From Leptospira yanagawae serovar Saopaulo str. Sao Paulo = ATCC 700523 (lineage in GTDB: Bacteria > Spirochaetota > Leptospiria > Leptospirales > Leptospiraceae), in contig NZ_AOGX02000009.1 of NCBI RefSeq assembly GCF_000332475.2, positions 1 through 6,450 of the forward strand: a DNA stretch of 6,450 nucleotides, read 5' to 3'. Within the stretch, counting starts at the first letter, position 1, and the number at the start of each line of letters is the position of its first letter. A program made the translations under genes and the position numbers. The notes beneath the pieces were generated by a model, which searched no databases, was not told the origin of the DNA, and saw nothing but the letters and a program-made list of their open reading frames with translations. This document shows positions 1-6,198 of this stretch, in pieces.

Positions 1-240
1 ATTACGAGACCTTACGCAGATCTGTTGATTGACGGTATTCATGAATTAAGAATTAAACTTTCAGGATCACAAATTAGAATTTTATATTTCTTTTGTTATA
101 AAGATTATATTATACTTACGAATCAATTCGTTAAAAATACGGATAAAGTTCCTAATTCAGAAATTAATAAAGCTATTAAAAGAAGAGAATCTTTCTTACA
201 AAAATATACTGAAAAAATCTTAAAGGAGTTAAATTTATGA
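1..240 (+). CDS. higB: HigB/RelE-type toxin, 5'-truncated by window edge
   Basis: The reading frame is open from base 1 to a TGA stop at 238-240, so 79 residues are visible and the true start lies upstream. A TTG at 25 is in frame but is an internal codon, since the preceding residues (ITRPYADLL) fit the family. The segment RPYADLLIDGIHELRIK, followed by QIRILYFF and then NQFVKNTDKVP, matches the core of the HigB / phage Gp49-like family (PF05973), ribosome-dependent mRNA interferases of about 105-115 residues. About 30 N-terminal residues are therefore missing. The stop overlaps the start of the antitoxin gene (ATGA), the usual toxin-first HigBA order. In the cell it would cleave mRNA on ribosomes when not bound by the antitoxin. 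The family call is from recognition of sequence pattern, not a search; activity is inferred. Confidence 0.82.
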   Translation: MTRPYADLLIDGIHELRIKLSGSQIRILYFFCYKDYIILTNQFVKNTDKVPNSEINKAIKRRESFLQKYTEKILKELNL

Positions 241-518
241 GATCGTTAAAGAATCATTTAGACAATAAGTTAAAAAGTAAATCTTTTAAGGAAAAATTTG
301 AAGAAGAGAAAGAACTTGTTAATATTTCTATTAAGCTACAAACTTTGAGAGAAAAAAAAGGGCTTTCCCAATCTGATTTAGCGAAAAAAGCACATGTCAC
401 TCAACAACAATTATCAAAAATTGAAAATGGAGTAAATTGTAACTTATCTACATTTTTAAAAGTATGTCATGCCTTAGATCTAGAAATATCTATCAAAAAC
501 AGAAAACTTTCGGCTTAG
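237..518 (+). CDS. higA: XRE-family antitoxin (HigA-like)
   Basis: This 93-residue protein has a single Cro/C1-type helix-turn-helix at about residues 31-86. The core is LREKKGLSQSDLAKKAHVT followed by QQQLSKIENG, with Q45 and the recognition helix around Q56-N64. The N-terminal 30 residues are highly charged and probably bind the toxin. The ATG overlaps the toxin stop by 4 nt (ATGA), and a good Shine-Dalgarno (AAAGGAG, 222-228) sits 8 nt upstream, inside the toxin gene. The start is therefore secure and the pair is translationally linked. It would neutralise the upstream HigB-like toxin and, like other HigA proteins, probably repress the operon promoter, which is outside the window. attC1 begins 11 nt after the stop, so the pair fills the end of cassette 1. 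TA pairs are common in large chromosomal integrons, where they are thought to stabilise the array. Confidence 0.88.
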   Translation: MRSLKNHLDNKLKSKSFKEKFEEEKELVNISIKLQTLREKKGLSQSDLAKKAHVTQQQLSKIENGVNCNLSTFLKVCHALDLEISIKNRKLSA

Positions 519-529
519 TTTCAGACGTC

Positions 530-691
530 GTATAACAGCGACTTACCGCTACGCTTCGGCACAAGGCCTCGCTCGGCCTCCGGCAAATTCCCCTTCTGGC
601 ATTCGCCTTGCTTACGCAAGCTACATGCCAGTCCCTAACGTCCCGGCGGGACTCAGGGTCGGGGAACTTCGGTAAGTCTAGTTCGTTATGC
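530..691 (+). repeat. attC1, integron-type recombination site
   Basis: R'' is GTATAAC (530-536), L'' is GACTTACCG (540-548), L' is CGGTAAGTC (670-678) and R' is GTTATGC (685-691). L'' and L' are perfectly complementary. The spacers between R and L boxes are unequal (3 nt and 6 nt) and unpaired, like the central spacer of attC sites. Further in, TTCCCC (588-593) pairs with GGGGAA (661-666). Three internal hairpins are visible: AGGCC/GGCCT around a TCGCTC loop (564-579), CTTGC/GCAAG (607-620), and a nested CCCT-GTCCC/GGGAC-AGGG stem (633-658). R'' and R' are not fully complementary here (one mismatched pair), explained by the last six bases of R' belonging to cassette 2. The total of 162 nt is longer than Vibrio VCRs (about 120-130 nt). 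Confidence 0.87.
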
Positions 692-1712
692 GAAAGCTGG
701 AAAAAATATGGGCCAAGACCAACATATAGTTCCTCAAATATATCTTAATAATTTTGTAGACAATACTTCTCCGTTTCCTACGAAGCCATTAAACATTTTT
801 GACAAACTGGAACAAAAATTTTTAAAAAGAGCACCAATTAACTTTCTCGCTTTAAATCATATTTATAGTTTCACAATTGATTCTGAAAAAAAAGATAATT
901 CTCTTGAAAAATATCTTTCTAAAATCGAGACAAAATTTTCTGGAGCAGTCAGAAGACTTATAACAAACATTGATAAAAGTAAAAATAGCGCTACATTATA
1001 TATAGACATAGAGGATAAGAAAATCTTTGCTTATTTCCTAATTTGGCAAATCAAACGGACAATCCTCTTTTTGAATACAATAGAAAATGGATTAGATGAA
1101 GAATTTCATAAAAATGGACTAGGTATACCAAAATTACCAGATGGAAAACCTTCACCTGAACTTAGAAATTATACTTTATATGTTTTAAGTGAATTGGGTG
1201 AAAATACTCAAATGAATTTCTTAGATATTTTTATGAAAAAAAATCTCATAGTTACAATAATTCCAGAAAATTTTGGTACAGGATTCATTACATCAGATAA
1301 TCCTGTTTTGATATCTAATCAATATGGAAAGGGTGGAATTGCTCTTGAAGATACGCAAATCAGTATACCATTGACTCCTAAAATTGGTATTTCATTCTTT
1401 AAAACTGGAAAATCCATTATTAAATTTAATCAGATTAAAAAGGATGAGATTAGAAAATCTAATATTTCTTTAGCTAAAAATGCACATAAATACATTATCA
1501 GTCCTTCCGAAGAACAATTAAAAAGAATATGCAAAAATATCTAATCTACCAGCCATCGCATAACAGCGACTTACCGCTACGCTTCGGCACAAGGCCTCGC
1601 TCGGCCTCCGGCAAATTGTCCTCCTGTCACTCGTTTGCATTCGCAAACTACGTGCCAGTCCCTAACGTCCCGCCGGGACTCAGGGTCGGACAACTTCGGT
1701 AAGTCTAGTTCG
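686..1712 (+). mobile_element. gene cassette 2, DUF4238 gene
   Basis: A complete cassette bounded by the G^TT positions of attC1 and attC2. It starts TTATGC and its own R'' is GCATAAC, so the circular form would have a perfectly paired R box. The two ends are complementary beyond the R box: GTTATGCGAAAGCTGG (685-700) against CCAGCCATCGCATAAC (1549-1564), 14 of 16 positions. The GCTGG/CCAGC part is not shared with other cassettes. No promoter is evident in the 16 nt between R' and the ATG. Confidence 0.78.
708..1544 (+). CDS. DUF4238 domain protein
   Basis: A 278-residue soluble protein with no signal peptide or membrane segment. It begins with QHIVPQIYLNNF (residues 5-16), the HxxPxxYLxxF signature of DUF4238 (PF14022). 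It also carries GTGFITSDNPV (190-200), the second conserved block of that family, in which the SDNP turn is characteristic. The biochemical role of the family is not established to my knowledge; members are often seen in accessory and defence-type neighbourhoods. The ATG lies 16 nt after the R' box of attC1, with GGA (699-701) as a weak ribosome binding site at the edge of the cassette-end inverted repeat. Length is typical of the family, so the gene looks intact. It is the only gene of its cassette and must work alone or with host proteins. Expression would rely on read-through from upstream or on a promoter I cannot see. Confidence 0.82.
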   Translation: MGQDQHIVPQIYLNNFVDNTSPFPTKPLNIFDKLEQKFLKRAPINFLALNHIYSFTIDSEKKDNSLEKYLSKIETKFSGAVRRLITNIDKSKNSATLYIDIEDKKIFAYFLIWQIKRTILFLNTIENGLDEEFHKNGLGIPKLPDGKPSPELRNYTLYVLSELGENTQMNFLDIFMKKNLIVTIIPENFGTGFITSDNPVLISNQYGKGGIALEDTQISIPLTPKIGISFFKTGKSIIKFNQIKKDEIRKSNISLAKNAHKYIISPSEEQLKRICKNI

Positions 1713-1718
1713 TTATAC
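1558..1718 (+). repeat. attC2, integron-type recombination site
   Basis: R'' is GCATAAC (1558-1564), L'' is GACTTACCG (1568-1576), L' is CGGTAAGTC (1697-1705) and R' is GTTATAC (1712-1718). The inner stem pairs TTGTCC with GGACAA, where attC1 has TTCCCC with GGGGAA, a compensated change. The AGGCC-TCGCTC-GGCCT hairpin is at 1592-1607, and the second hairpin is GTTTGC/GCAAAC, differing from attC1 on both arms. R' carries A where the other four sites have G, matching the variant in the R'' of attC1. Confidence 0.87.
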
Positions 1719-1750
1719 GACATAGCCTAAAACTTTAGGAAATAAATCAC

Positions 1751-2173
1751 ATGCACAAATATCAAATATACGCTTTCATATCAATGTTATTTGCAGGCCT
1801 AACATCTGTCGTCGCTAAGGCAGGACTAAAAAATGTTAATAGCGATACAGGACTTGCTGTAAGAACGAGTTTTGTTTTCGCTTTTATTTGGTTACACATT
1901 TTGACATTTAATCAAATAAAAGACTTTAAAAATTTAATTCTAAGAGACATTCTGTTATTAGCCATATCAGCTCTAACAACCACTATTTCGTGGATATTTT
2001 TCTATAAAGCAATACAAATTGGAAATCTTTCAAAAGTAGCTTTAATAGATAAAGCAAGTATCATAGTAACAATAATATTATCTGTAATATTTTTGAATGA
2101 ACAAATCAATATGAAAATTATTATTGGATCAATATTAATTTTATTTGGACTTTTAATAATTTCTTGGAAATAA
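1751..2173 (+). CDS. EamA-type (DMT superfamily) small transporter
   Basis: A 140-residue very hydrophobic protein with about five predicted membrane spans. The start FISMLFAGLTSVVAKAGL, the middle TTTISWIFFYKAIQIGNLSK and the end with VIFLNEQI then GSILILFGLLII are the hallmarks of one EamA repeat (PF00892). Most DMT exporters have two fused repeats (about 300 residues). Single-repeat proteins of about 140 residues exist and would act as dimers in the inner membrane, so this is probably intact. The substrate cannot be read from sequence. The ATG is preceded by AGGA (1737-1740) at 10-nt spacing. The gene is followed immediately by the TSUP gene, probably co-transcribed, which suggests a linked transport role. 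Confidence 0.82.
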   Translation: MHKYQIYAFISMLFAGLTSVVAKAGLKNVNSDTGLAVRTSFVFAFIWLHILTFNQIKDFKNLILRDILLLAISALTTTISWIFFYKAIQIGNLSKVALIDKASIIVTIILSVIFLNEQINMKIIIGSILILFGLLIISWK

Positions 2174-2181
2174 ATCTTATT

Positions 2182-3213
2182 ATGTTTTTAGAAATTATTT
2201 TTCTTTTTTTCGCAACAATTTTTGCATTTTGGCTAAGTTCTATATGTGGCGGTGGTGCAAGTTTAATTTTAATTCCAATACTTAACATAATAATTCCAAC
2301 AACAATAGTACCTTTCTCATTAACAATCGGAACTTTTGCAAGTTCAGCTTCTAGAATCGTTCTTTTCAGAAAATATATAAATTGGCATATCTTTTTCTGG
2401 TTTGTTCCGTTTTCAATACCAGCAGTTTTAATCGGGGCTTTATTAATAAAATATTTAAATCCACTCTATTTACAATTGGTTGTTGGTTTTATTTTAATCG
2501 GAAATTTCCACCAACTTTTCAAAAATATTAAAGAATTAAATTCAAATTCGAAACCCTATCCGAAACTACTTTTATCAATAGTCGGCTTTATTGCCGGCTT
2601 TATTTCCGGAGTAACAGGATCAGTTGGTCTATTATTCAATCGTTTTTATTTAAGGTACGGTTTAAATAAAGAAGAAATTGTTGCAACCAGAGCAGCAAAT
2701 GAAATTTTCCTGCATCTTATTAAACTTATCTTTTATATAGCCGTTGGTTTATATTCCACTTATTCACTTTGGTTGGGAGTTGTCATTGCAGCTGCTTCAA
2801 TAATCTCAACATACTCGGTTAAATTTATTCTACCATTTTTAAGTGATTTTCTATTTCGGAAAATTGGGTATGGCTCAATGGTAGTTTCAGGTTTATTTTT
2901 ACTAGTCGTAACATTCAGGAGTATATTACAGAAAGATCAAATATATTTATATACTAATACATTTGATGAAAGAACTCTTAACTGGAGAAATAGTAACTTT
3001 ATATTAGAATTTGCATTTGACGAAGGATTGGAAATTGAGCGACCAATAAACTCTTTAGAGCTACCTCAAAATCTCAGAATTACTCATGAAAAATTAAATT
3101 CAATTTACGATAAAATATTAATTGAAAAAGTTTATAGAGTAGCTTTGAAACCAAAATACGAATTTTACTGTTTCAAAAATAATATATTGACAAAATTAGA
3201 AATCGAAGAATAA
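2182..3213 (+). CDS. TauE/SafE-family (TSUP) permease with C-terminal extension
   Basis: 343 residues from the ATG at 2182. An in-frame TTG at 2164 would add six residues and overlap the previous gene by 10 nt; I prefer the ATG, 8 nt after that stop, although no strong ribosome binding site supports either. The first 250 or so residues form about eight membrane spans with the two-repeat layout of the TauE/SafE family (PF01925). Repeat one has the glycine-rich CGGGASLILIP and repeat two has GFISGVTGSVG. Known members export sulfite, sulfoacetate or related anions, but the substrate here is unknown. Odd point: family members usually end near 250-270 residues, whereas this one continues for about 90 hydrophilic residues with alternating aromatic/charged strands, ending in CFKNNILTKLEIEE. 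That tail probably forms a cytosolic domain I do not recognise. It lies directly behind the EamA gene in one cassette. Confidence 0.8.
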   Translation: MFLEIIFLFFATIFAFWLSSICGGGASLILIPILNIIIPTTIVPFSLTIGTFASSASRIVLFRKYINWHIFFWFVPFSIPAVLIGALLIKYLNPLYLQLVVGFILIGNFHQLFKNIKELNSNSKPYPKLLLSIVGFIAGFISGVTGSVGLLFNRFYLRYGLNKEEIVATRAANEIFLHLIKLIFYIAVGLYSTYSLWLGVVIAAASIISTYSVKFILPFLSDFLFRKIGYGSMVVSGLFLLVVTFRSILQKDQIYLYTNTFDERTLNWRNSNFILEFAFDEGLEIERPINSLELPQNLRITHEKLNSIYDKILIEKVYRVALKPKYEFYCFKNNILTKLEIEE

Positions 3214-3416
3214 ATATATTATCAATTTTACAATAATTTTCAATTGCCTTAATAATCATAATTTTTATCTTTTTATTTATCTTAATCATACATTTAATAA
3301 TATAAATAAAATCGTTTTGAAGATCAACAAAAGGTTAATTTCAAATTTTTCATCACCTAAATTGAAACAGATTTCTCTATCATTTTTCAATTTTACTTAG
3401 AAATTTTGGCTACGTC
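3214..3416 (+). other. AT-rich non-coding tail of cassette 3
   Basis: About 200 bp with runs of A and T, no reading frame of note on either strand, and no clear terminator (no GC stem followed by a T run). It lies between the TSUP stop and attC3, whereas the other cassettes have only about 11-15 nt there. It may be the remnant of a decayed gene or of an original 3' untranslated region; I see nothing to decide. Confidence 0.5.
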
Positions 3417-3580
3417 GCATAACAGCGCCTTAACGCTTCGCTTCGGGTCTTCGCCCTCGCTCGGGCTAAAGCCACATAGGCTTCTGGCACTCCCCTTGCT
3501 TACGCAAGTGTCGTTCCAGTCCCTAACGTCCCGTTCGGGACTCAGGGCCAGCCTACGTCGTTAAGGCTATTTCGTTATGC
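3417..3580 (+). repeat. attC3, integron-type recombination site
   Basis: R'' is GCATAAC (3417-3423), L'' is GCCTTAACG (3427-3435), L' is CGTTAAGGC (3559-3567) and R' is GTTATGC (3574-3580). Compared with attC1/2, the L arms differ at two positions, both compensated. The side hairpin has GCCC-TCGCTC-GGGC (3453-3466), again changed on both arms but with the same loop. The inner part (from ACATAGGCTTC onward) is nearly identical to attC5 and unlike the other three, defining a second subtype. Confidence 0.87.
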
Positions 3581-4689
3581 GAAAAAGACCAAAATTTTCA
3601 CTGAGGACTAATATAGAATGAGCGGAGTAAGAAACCATAATTTTAGAGAAGGTGATCGTAGTGAATATTTAGCAAATTATTTACTATCAGGACTAGGATT
3701 AGTCACTCCTGTTCCCCGACCAGAAGACATAGGAATCGATTTTTTCTGCAATATCTCTGATCAAGAGAATGGATTATTATCATTTGGCTACCCATACGTT
3801 ATACAAATTAAGTCGTCTTCGACAAAAGATATATTGATAGGTTCAAATGAAATTGATAAATGGAAAAAGGAAGGAATAGATTGGCTATTTAAACAAGAAT
3901 TACCATTATTCATCGGAATAGTTGATAAGAAAAATATCAAAATTGATATATACAATACATCAACTTTGTCTTTTATTCATAGATTTTCAAGTAATTGCTC
4001 ACAAATTTTACTTAAACCAAGATTTGATTATGAAAACAACGAAGAAGTAAAACAACCAACGAAAACCAAACTTAATAATTGGCCTTCAGATCATTTTGGT
4101 GATGGCTATTGTCATGAAGTTGATTTAGGAAAACCAATCATTTCATTAACTCATTCTGATTTCGATTTAAAAGATAAATTAATTGAAATGAAGAATACAT
4201 TTCGATTAGCAATATTTATAGAACAAAAGAATATTGTATATCGTAATCTAAAGTTACCATATTTTAATTGGATTTTATTAAATGAAATAAATAAGAAAAT
4301 AACACCAGCATGGATATATAGCGCGATAAAAAAGGAGAATACCGATGGTATTATACAAAACCTTGTTCCTTCTATTATATCTCTTGCACTTATTTTCTTC
4401 GAAAATAATGAATTTGAAAAACTAGAATTATTAAAGCCTTCTATCAAATTACTACCTAGACCTATGATATTCGAAAACTTAATTGTAAAATATCCAAAAA
4501 TATTTGACGATTTATTGTAAAAAAGGTCTTCTTCGCATAACAGCGACTTAACGCTACGCTTCGGGACAAGCCCTCGCTCGGTCTACGACACATTCCCTTC
4601 TGTCACTCGCGTGCATTCGCAAGCTACGTGCCAGTCCCTAACGTCCCGTCCGGGACTCAGGGTCAGGGAACGTCGTTAAGTCTAGTTCG
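3575..4689 (+). mobile_element. gene cassette 4, DUF4365 gene
   Basis: A complete 1115-nt cassette. It starts TTATGC and its R'' is GCATAAC, fully complementary in the circle. The ends pair over 16 of 17 positions: GTTATGCGAAAAAGACC (3574-3590) against GGTCTTCTTCGCATAAC (4525-4541). The AAGACC/GGTCTT part is private to this cassette. The single mismatch is a G-T wobble on the bottom strand. Confidence 0.78.
3618..4520 (+). CDS. DUF4365 protein, PD-(D/E)XK nuclease-like
   Basis: A 300-residue soluble protein. The first 120 residues match DUF4365 (PF14280), with REGDRSEYLANYLL (10-23), then PEDIGIDFFC (35-44), then YVIQIKSS (60-67). These supply E16, D41 and the Q63-x-K65 triad expected of a PD-(D/E)XK nuclease fold, so the active site looks complete. 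The following segment (WLFKQELPLFIGIVDKKN) is the usual strand after the QxK motif. Residues 130-300 form a second, mostly helical region that I do not recognise. A GAGG (3603-3606) lies 11 nt before the ATG, which is 37 nt after R' of attC3. It is the only gene of its cassette. Nuclease activity and a role in defence or restriction are inferences; the family is not well characterised. Confidence 0.78.
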   Translation: MSGVRNHNFREGDRSEYLANYLLSGLGLVTPVPRPEDIGIDFFCNISDQENGLLSFGYPYVIQIKSSSTKDILIGSNEIDKWKKEGIDWLFKQELPLFIGIVDKKNIKIDIYNTSTLSFIHRFSSNCSQILLKPRFDYENNEEVKQPTKTKLNNWPSDHFGDGYCHEVDLGKPIISLTHSDFDLKDKLIEMKNTFRLAIFIEQKNIVYRNLKLPYFNWILLNEINKKITPAWIYSAIKKENTDGIIQNLVPSIISLALIFFENNEFEKLELLKPSIKLLPRPMIFENLIVKYPKIFDDLL

Positions 4690-4695
4690 TTATGC
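4535..4695 (+). repeat. attC4, integron-type recombination site
   Basis: R'' is GCATAAC (4535-4541), L'' is GACTTAACG (4545-4553), L' is CGTTAAGTC (4674-4682) and R' is GTTATGC (4689-4695). Its L arms combine the outer pair of attC1/2 with the inner pair of attC3/5, still perfectly complementary. The inner stem is TTCCCT/AGGGAA. The side hairpin (4569-4584, TCGCTC loop) has one mismatch and the second hairpin is weak, so this is the least well-paired of the five internally. Confidence 0.87.
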
Positions 4696-4733
4696 GAAAG
4701 TCATAAACAATATCATAAATTAAAGAGGCAAAT

Positions 4734-5246
4734 ATGGAATACAAAAATAAAACCTACATAGCATTTGATGGAGACAATGATATAATATATTACTATCTTA
4801 TGCTAGCTTGGAAACATAACAAAAATGATTTTTTTAAAGACTTTAATTTTTTTGATGCACATGAAATAAATTACGCAAGAGATGAAAGTAAAGAAGAGAG
4901 CATTAAAAAGCAACTTTTAACAAGATTAAACAATTCAAACAAATTTTTACTTTTAATCGGGGAAAAAACTCGTTACCTTTACAAATTTGTTCGATGGGAA
5001 ATTGAACAAGCTATACGATTACAAATTCCAATAATCTGTGTAAATTTAAATGGCAAAAGATCTTTTGATTCGGATTATTGCCCATCTATTTTAACCGACA
5101 TACTCGCATGTCATATTAGTTTTAATCAAAAAATTCTTGAACATGCATTGGAATATTGGCCCGCTACCCACCAATCGCTATATTCACAAAAAAAAACGGG
5201 CCCATATTATTATGATGAAACTACTTATAAAAATCTCGGACTCTAA
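4734..5246 (+). CDS. thsB: ThsB, TIR-like (DUF1863) sensor of Thoeris
   Basis: A 170-residue cytosolic protein with a TIR-like fold. YIAFDGDNDIIYY (8-20) is the first strand and loop of the Thoeris ThsB TIR family (PF08937, formerly DUF1863). FFDAHEINYARD (39-50) follows, then KFLLLIGEKTRYLYKFV (70-86), then RWEIEQAIRLQIPIICVNL (87-105), where E89 is the likely catalytic glutamate of the W-E-I-x-x-A motif. ThsB proteins detect phage infection and convert NAD+ into a signal nucleotide; in type II systems this is His-ADPR. Its partner, immediately downstream, carries a macro domain that would bind such a molecule. The start is well supported: AAAGAGG (4722-4728) lies 5 nt before the ATG. Length is normal for stand-alone ThsB. 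The family is recognised by pattern; the chemistry of this protein is inferred from the partner. Confidence 0.85.
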   Translation: MEYKNKTYIAFDGDNDIIYYYLMLAWKHNKNDFFKDFNFFDAHEINYARDESKEESIKKQLLTRLNNSNKFLLLIGEKTRYLYKFVRWEIEQAIRLQIPIICVNLNGKRSFDSDYCPSILTDILACHISFNQKILEHALEYWPATHQSLYSQKKTGPYYYDETTYKNLGL

Positions 5247-5247
5247 A

Positions 5248-6186
5248 ATGTTTTCACTAATATTTAATCTAAATAACTGGAAATTGTATTTTTCGTTTAA
5301 ACAATTTATAAAAAATTTATTAAGTTCATTTTCTGCTTTATGGTTACTTACAGAAATTCTAGCCTTCTTTATAGATGAACAATGTATCAATTTCAAAAAA
5401 TTATGGCCATACTTTATACTCATTGCGCTTGTTTGGACACTAATCGAAATTTTTCCAAAACGTAAAATATCTCATAAAATATCAGGCCTGGATGCTAACA
5501 TTGAACTATTGATAGGGAATCTATTTGATAGAGAATCTTCATTAATTATACCTACTAATTCAACATTCGATACTGATTTGTCTCGAAATATTCAAAACAG
5601 ATCAATTATTAGTGAAAAGAGCGTGCAAGGACAATTTACAACAAAATATTTTAAAAATAAAACAGCTATATTAGATGACGATTTAGAAAAATCATTAACT
5701 GAGGATGAATTTGTAATACTAGACAGATCAAATAAAAAATACGGTAAACAAAAAGAATACAAAATTGGAACAGTTGCAGCATTACATTTTGATAATCACA
5801 CTGCATATTGGGTTGCCATGGCAAAATTAAATTCCTCAATGAATGCTGAATCTAGCGATGAGAATATACTTATAGCACTTTCATCCGTATGGAATTATAT
5901 AAGCACAAAAGGAAACTATGAAGAAAAAATCATAATTCCGATCATAGGAACTGGTTTTTCAAGAATAAATTCAAAAAGAGAAGATATTATCAAATTAATT
6001 ATATCTTCATTTATAGCAGCGATGAGAAATAGGAAATTTTGTCAGAATTTAACAATCGCAATACATCCAACTGATTACGTTAGGCACGAAATCAATCTAA
6101 AGGAAGTTGAAGATTATTTAAGACTGAATTGTAAATTCAATATAACAAATCTATCTTTAATTAAAGAAGGAACTGCAATTCGGTAG
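5248..6186 (+). CDS. thsA: ThsA, two-TM + macro-domain effector (type II Thoeris)
   Basis: 312 residues from the ATG one nucleotide after the thsB stop. The frame is open further up to a TTG at 5137, and a double ATG at 5212 also exists, but both would overlap thsB and add an unlikely positively charged lead. Two membrane segments lie near the N-terminus, about residues 23-42 (LLSSFSALWLLTEILAFFI) and 52-69 (LWPYFILIALVWTLIEIF). A macro domain follows from about residue 80: NIELLIGNLFDRESSLIIPTN (84-104) is the opening strand-loop, IGTVAALHF is central, and IPIIGTGFSRI (230-240) holds the GTG phosphate-binding loop. This order (TM-TM-macro) is that of type II ThsA, in which macro-domain binding of His-ADPR from ThsB activates the membrane part and stops phage spread by killing or arresting the cell. 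No Shine-Dalgarno is evident, so translation is probably coupled to thsB. It differs from type I ThsA, which has SIR2 and SLOG domains. Confidence 0.83.
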   Translation: MFSLIFNLNNWKLYFSFKQFIKNLLSSFSALWLLTEILAFFIDEQCINFKKLWPYFILIALVWTLIEIFPKRKISHKISGLDANIELLIGNLFDRESSLIIPTNSTFDTDLSRNIQNRSIISEKSVQGQFTTKYFKNKTAILDDDLEKSLTEDEFVILDRSNKKYGKQKEYKIGTVAALHFDNHTAYWVAMAKLNSSMNAESSDENILIALSSVWNYISTKGNYEEKIIIPIIGTGFSRINSKREDIIKLIISSFIAAMRNRKFCQNLTIAIHPTDYVRHEINLKEVEDYLRLNCKFNITNLSLIKEGTAIR

Positions 6187-6198
6187 ATTATGACCTTC

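Larger units (their letters stand above)
1..685 (+). mobile_element. gene cassette 1 (left end missing), higBA
   Basis: The right part of an integron-type cassette, ending at the G of the R' box of attC1 (685), where the G^TT crossover would fall. The left boundary is outside the window. Its 3' arm, read 5' to 3' into R'', is CAGACGTCGTATAAC (522-536). By analogy with cassettes 2-5, the missing left end should start with TTATAC or TTATGC followed by sequence complementary to this arm. Confidence 0.7.
1713..3574 (+). mobile_element. gene cassette 3, EamA + TSUP permease
   Basis: A complete 1862-nt two-gene cassette between the crossover points of attC2 and attC3, the longest in the window. 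The ends are complementary: GTTATACGACATAGCC (1712-1727) against GGCTACGTCGCATAAC (3408-3423), 14 of 16. Both mismatches would be G-T wobbles on the bottom strand. The pairing continues with AAAA/TTTT after a one-base bulge. Confidence 0.76.

Noticed and set aside
25..240. Toxin start at the TTG at 25
   Set aside because: The frame is open to base 1 and the residues before the TTG fit the HigB family, so the gene is truncated by the window edge.
633..658. Rho-independent terminator at the apical GTCCC/GGGAC hairpin
   Set aside because: No T run follows on either strand in any of the five copies.
530..691. tRNA or small structured RNA gene in the repeats
   Set aside because: The hairpins covary as an attC-type foldback with R and L boxes; no cloverleaf or T-loop signature is present.
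4151..4447. Minus-strand ORF of 98 codons
   Set aside because: Lies wholly inside the DUF4365 gene on the opposite strand, with phenylalanine/isoleucine-rich content typical of antisense reading of AT-rich DNA.
4696..4733. Promoter for thsBA between attC4 and the ATG
   Set aside because: TATCAT at about 4711 could serve as a -10 box but no acceptable -35 sits at the right distance, so it is not called.
5137..5247. Upstream start of thsA at TTG 5137 or ATG 5212
   Set aside because: The region is the 3' part of thsB in another frame; the ATG at 5248, just after the thsB stop, gives a normal ThsA N-terminus.
5184..5423. Minus-strand ORF of 79 codons
   Set aside because: Antisense to the end of thsB and start of thsA; no family resemblance or ribosome binding site.
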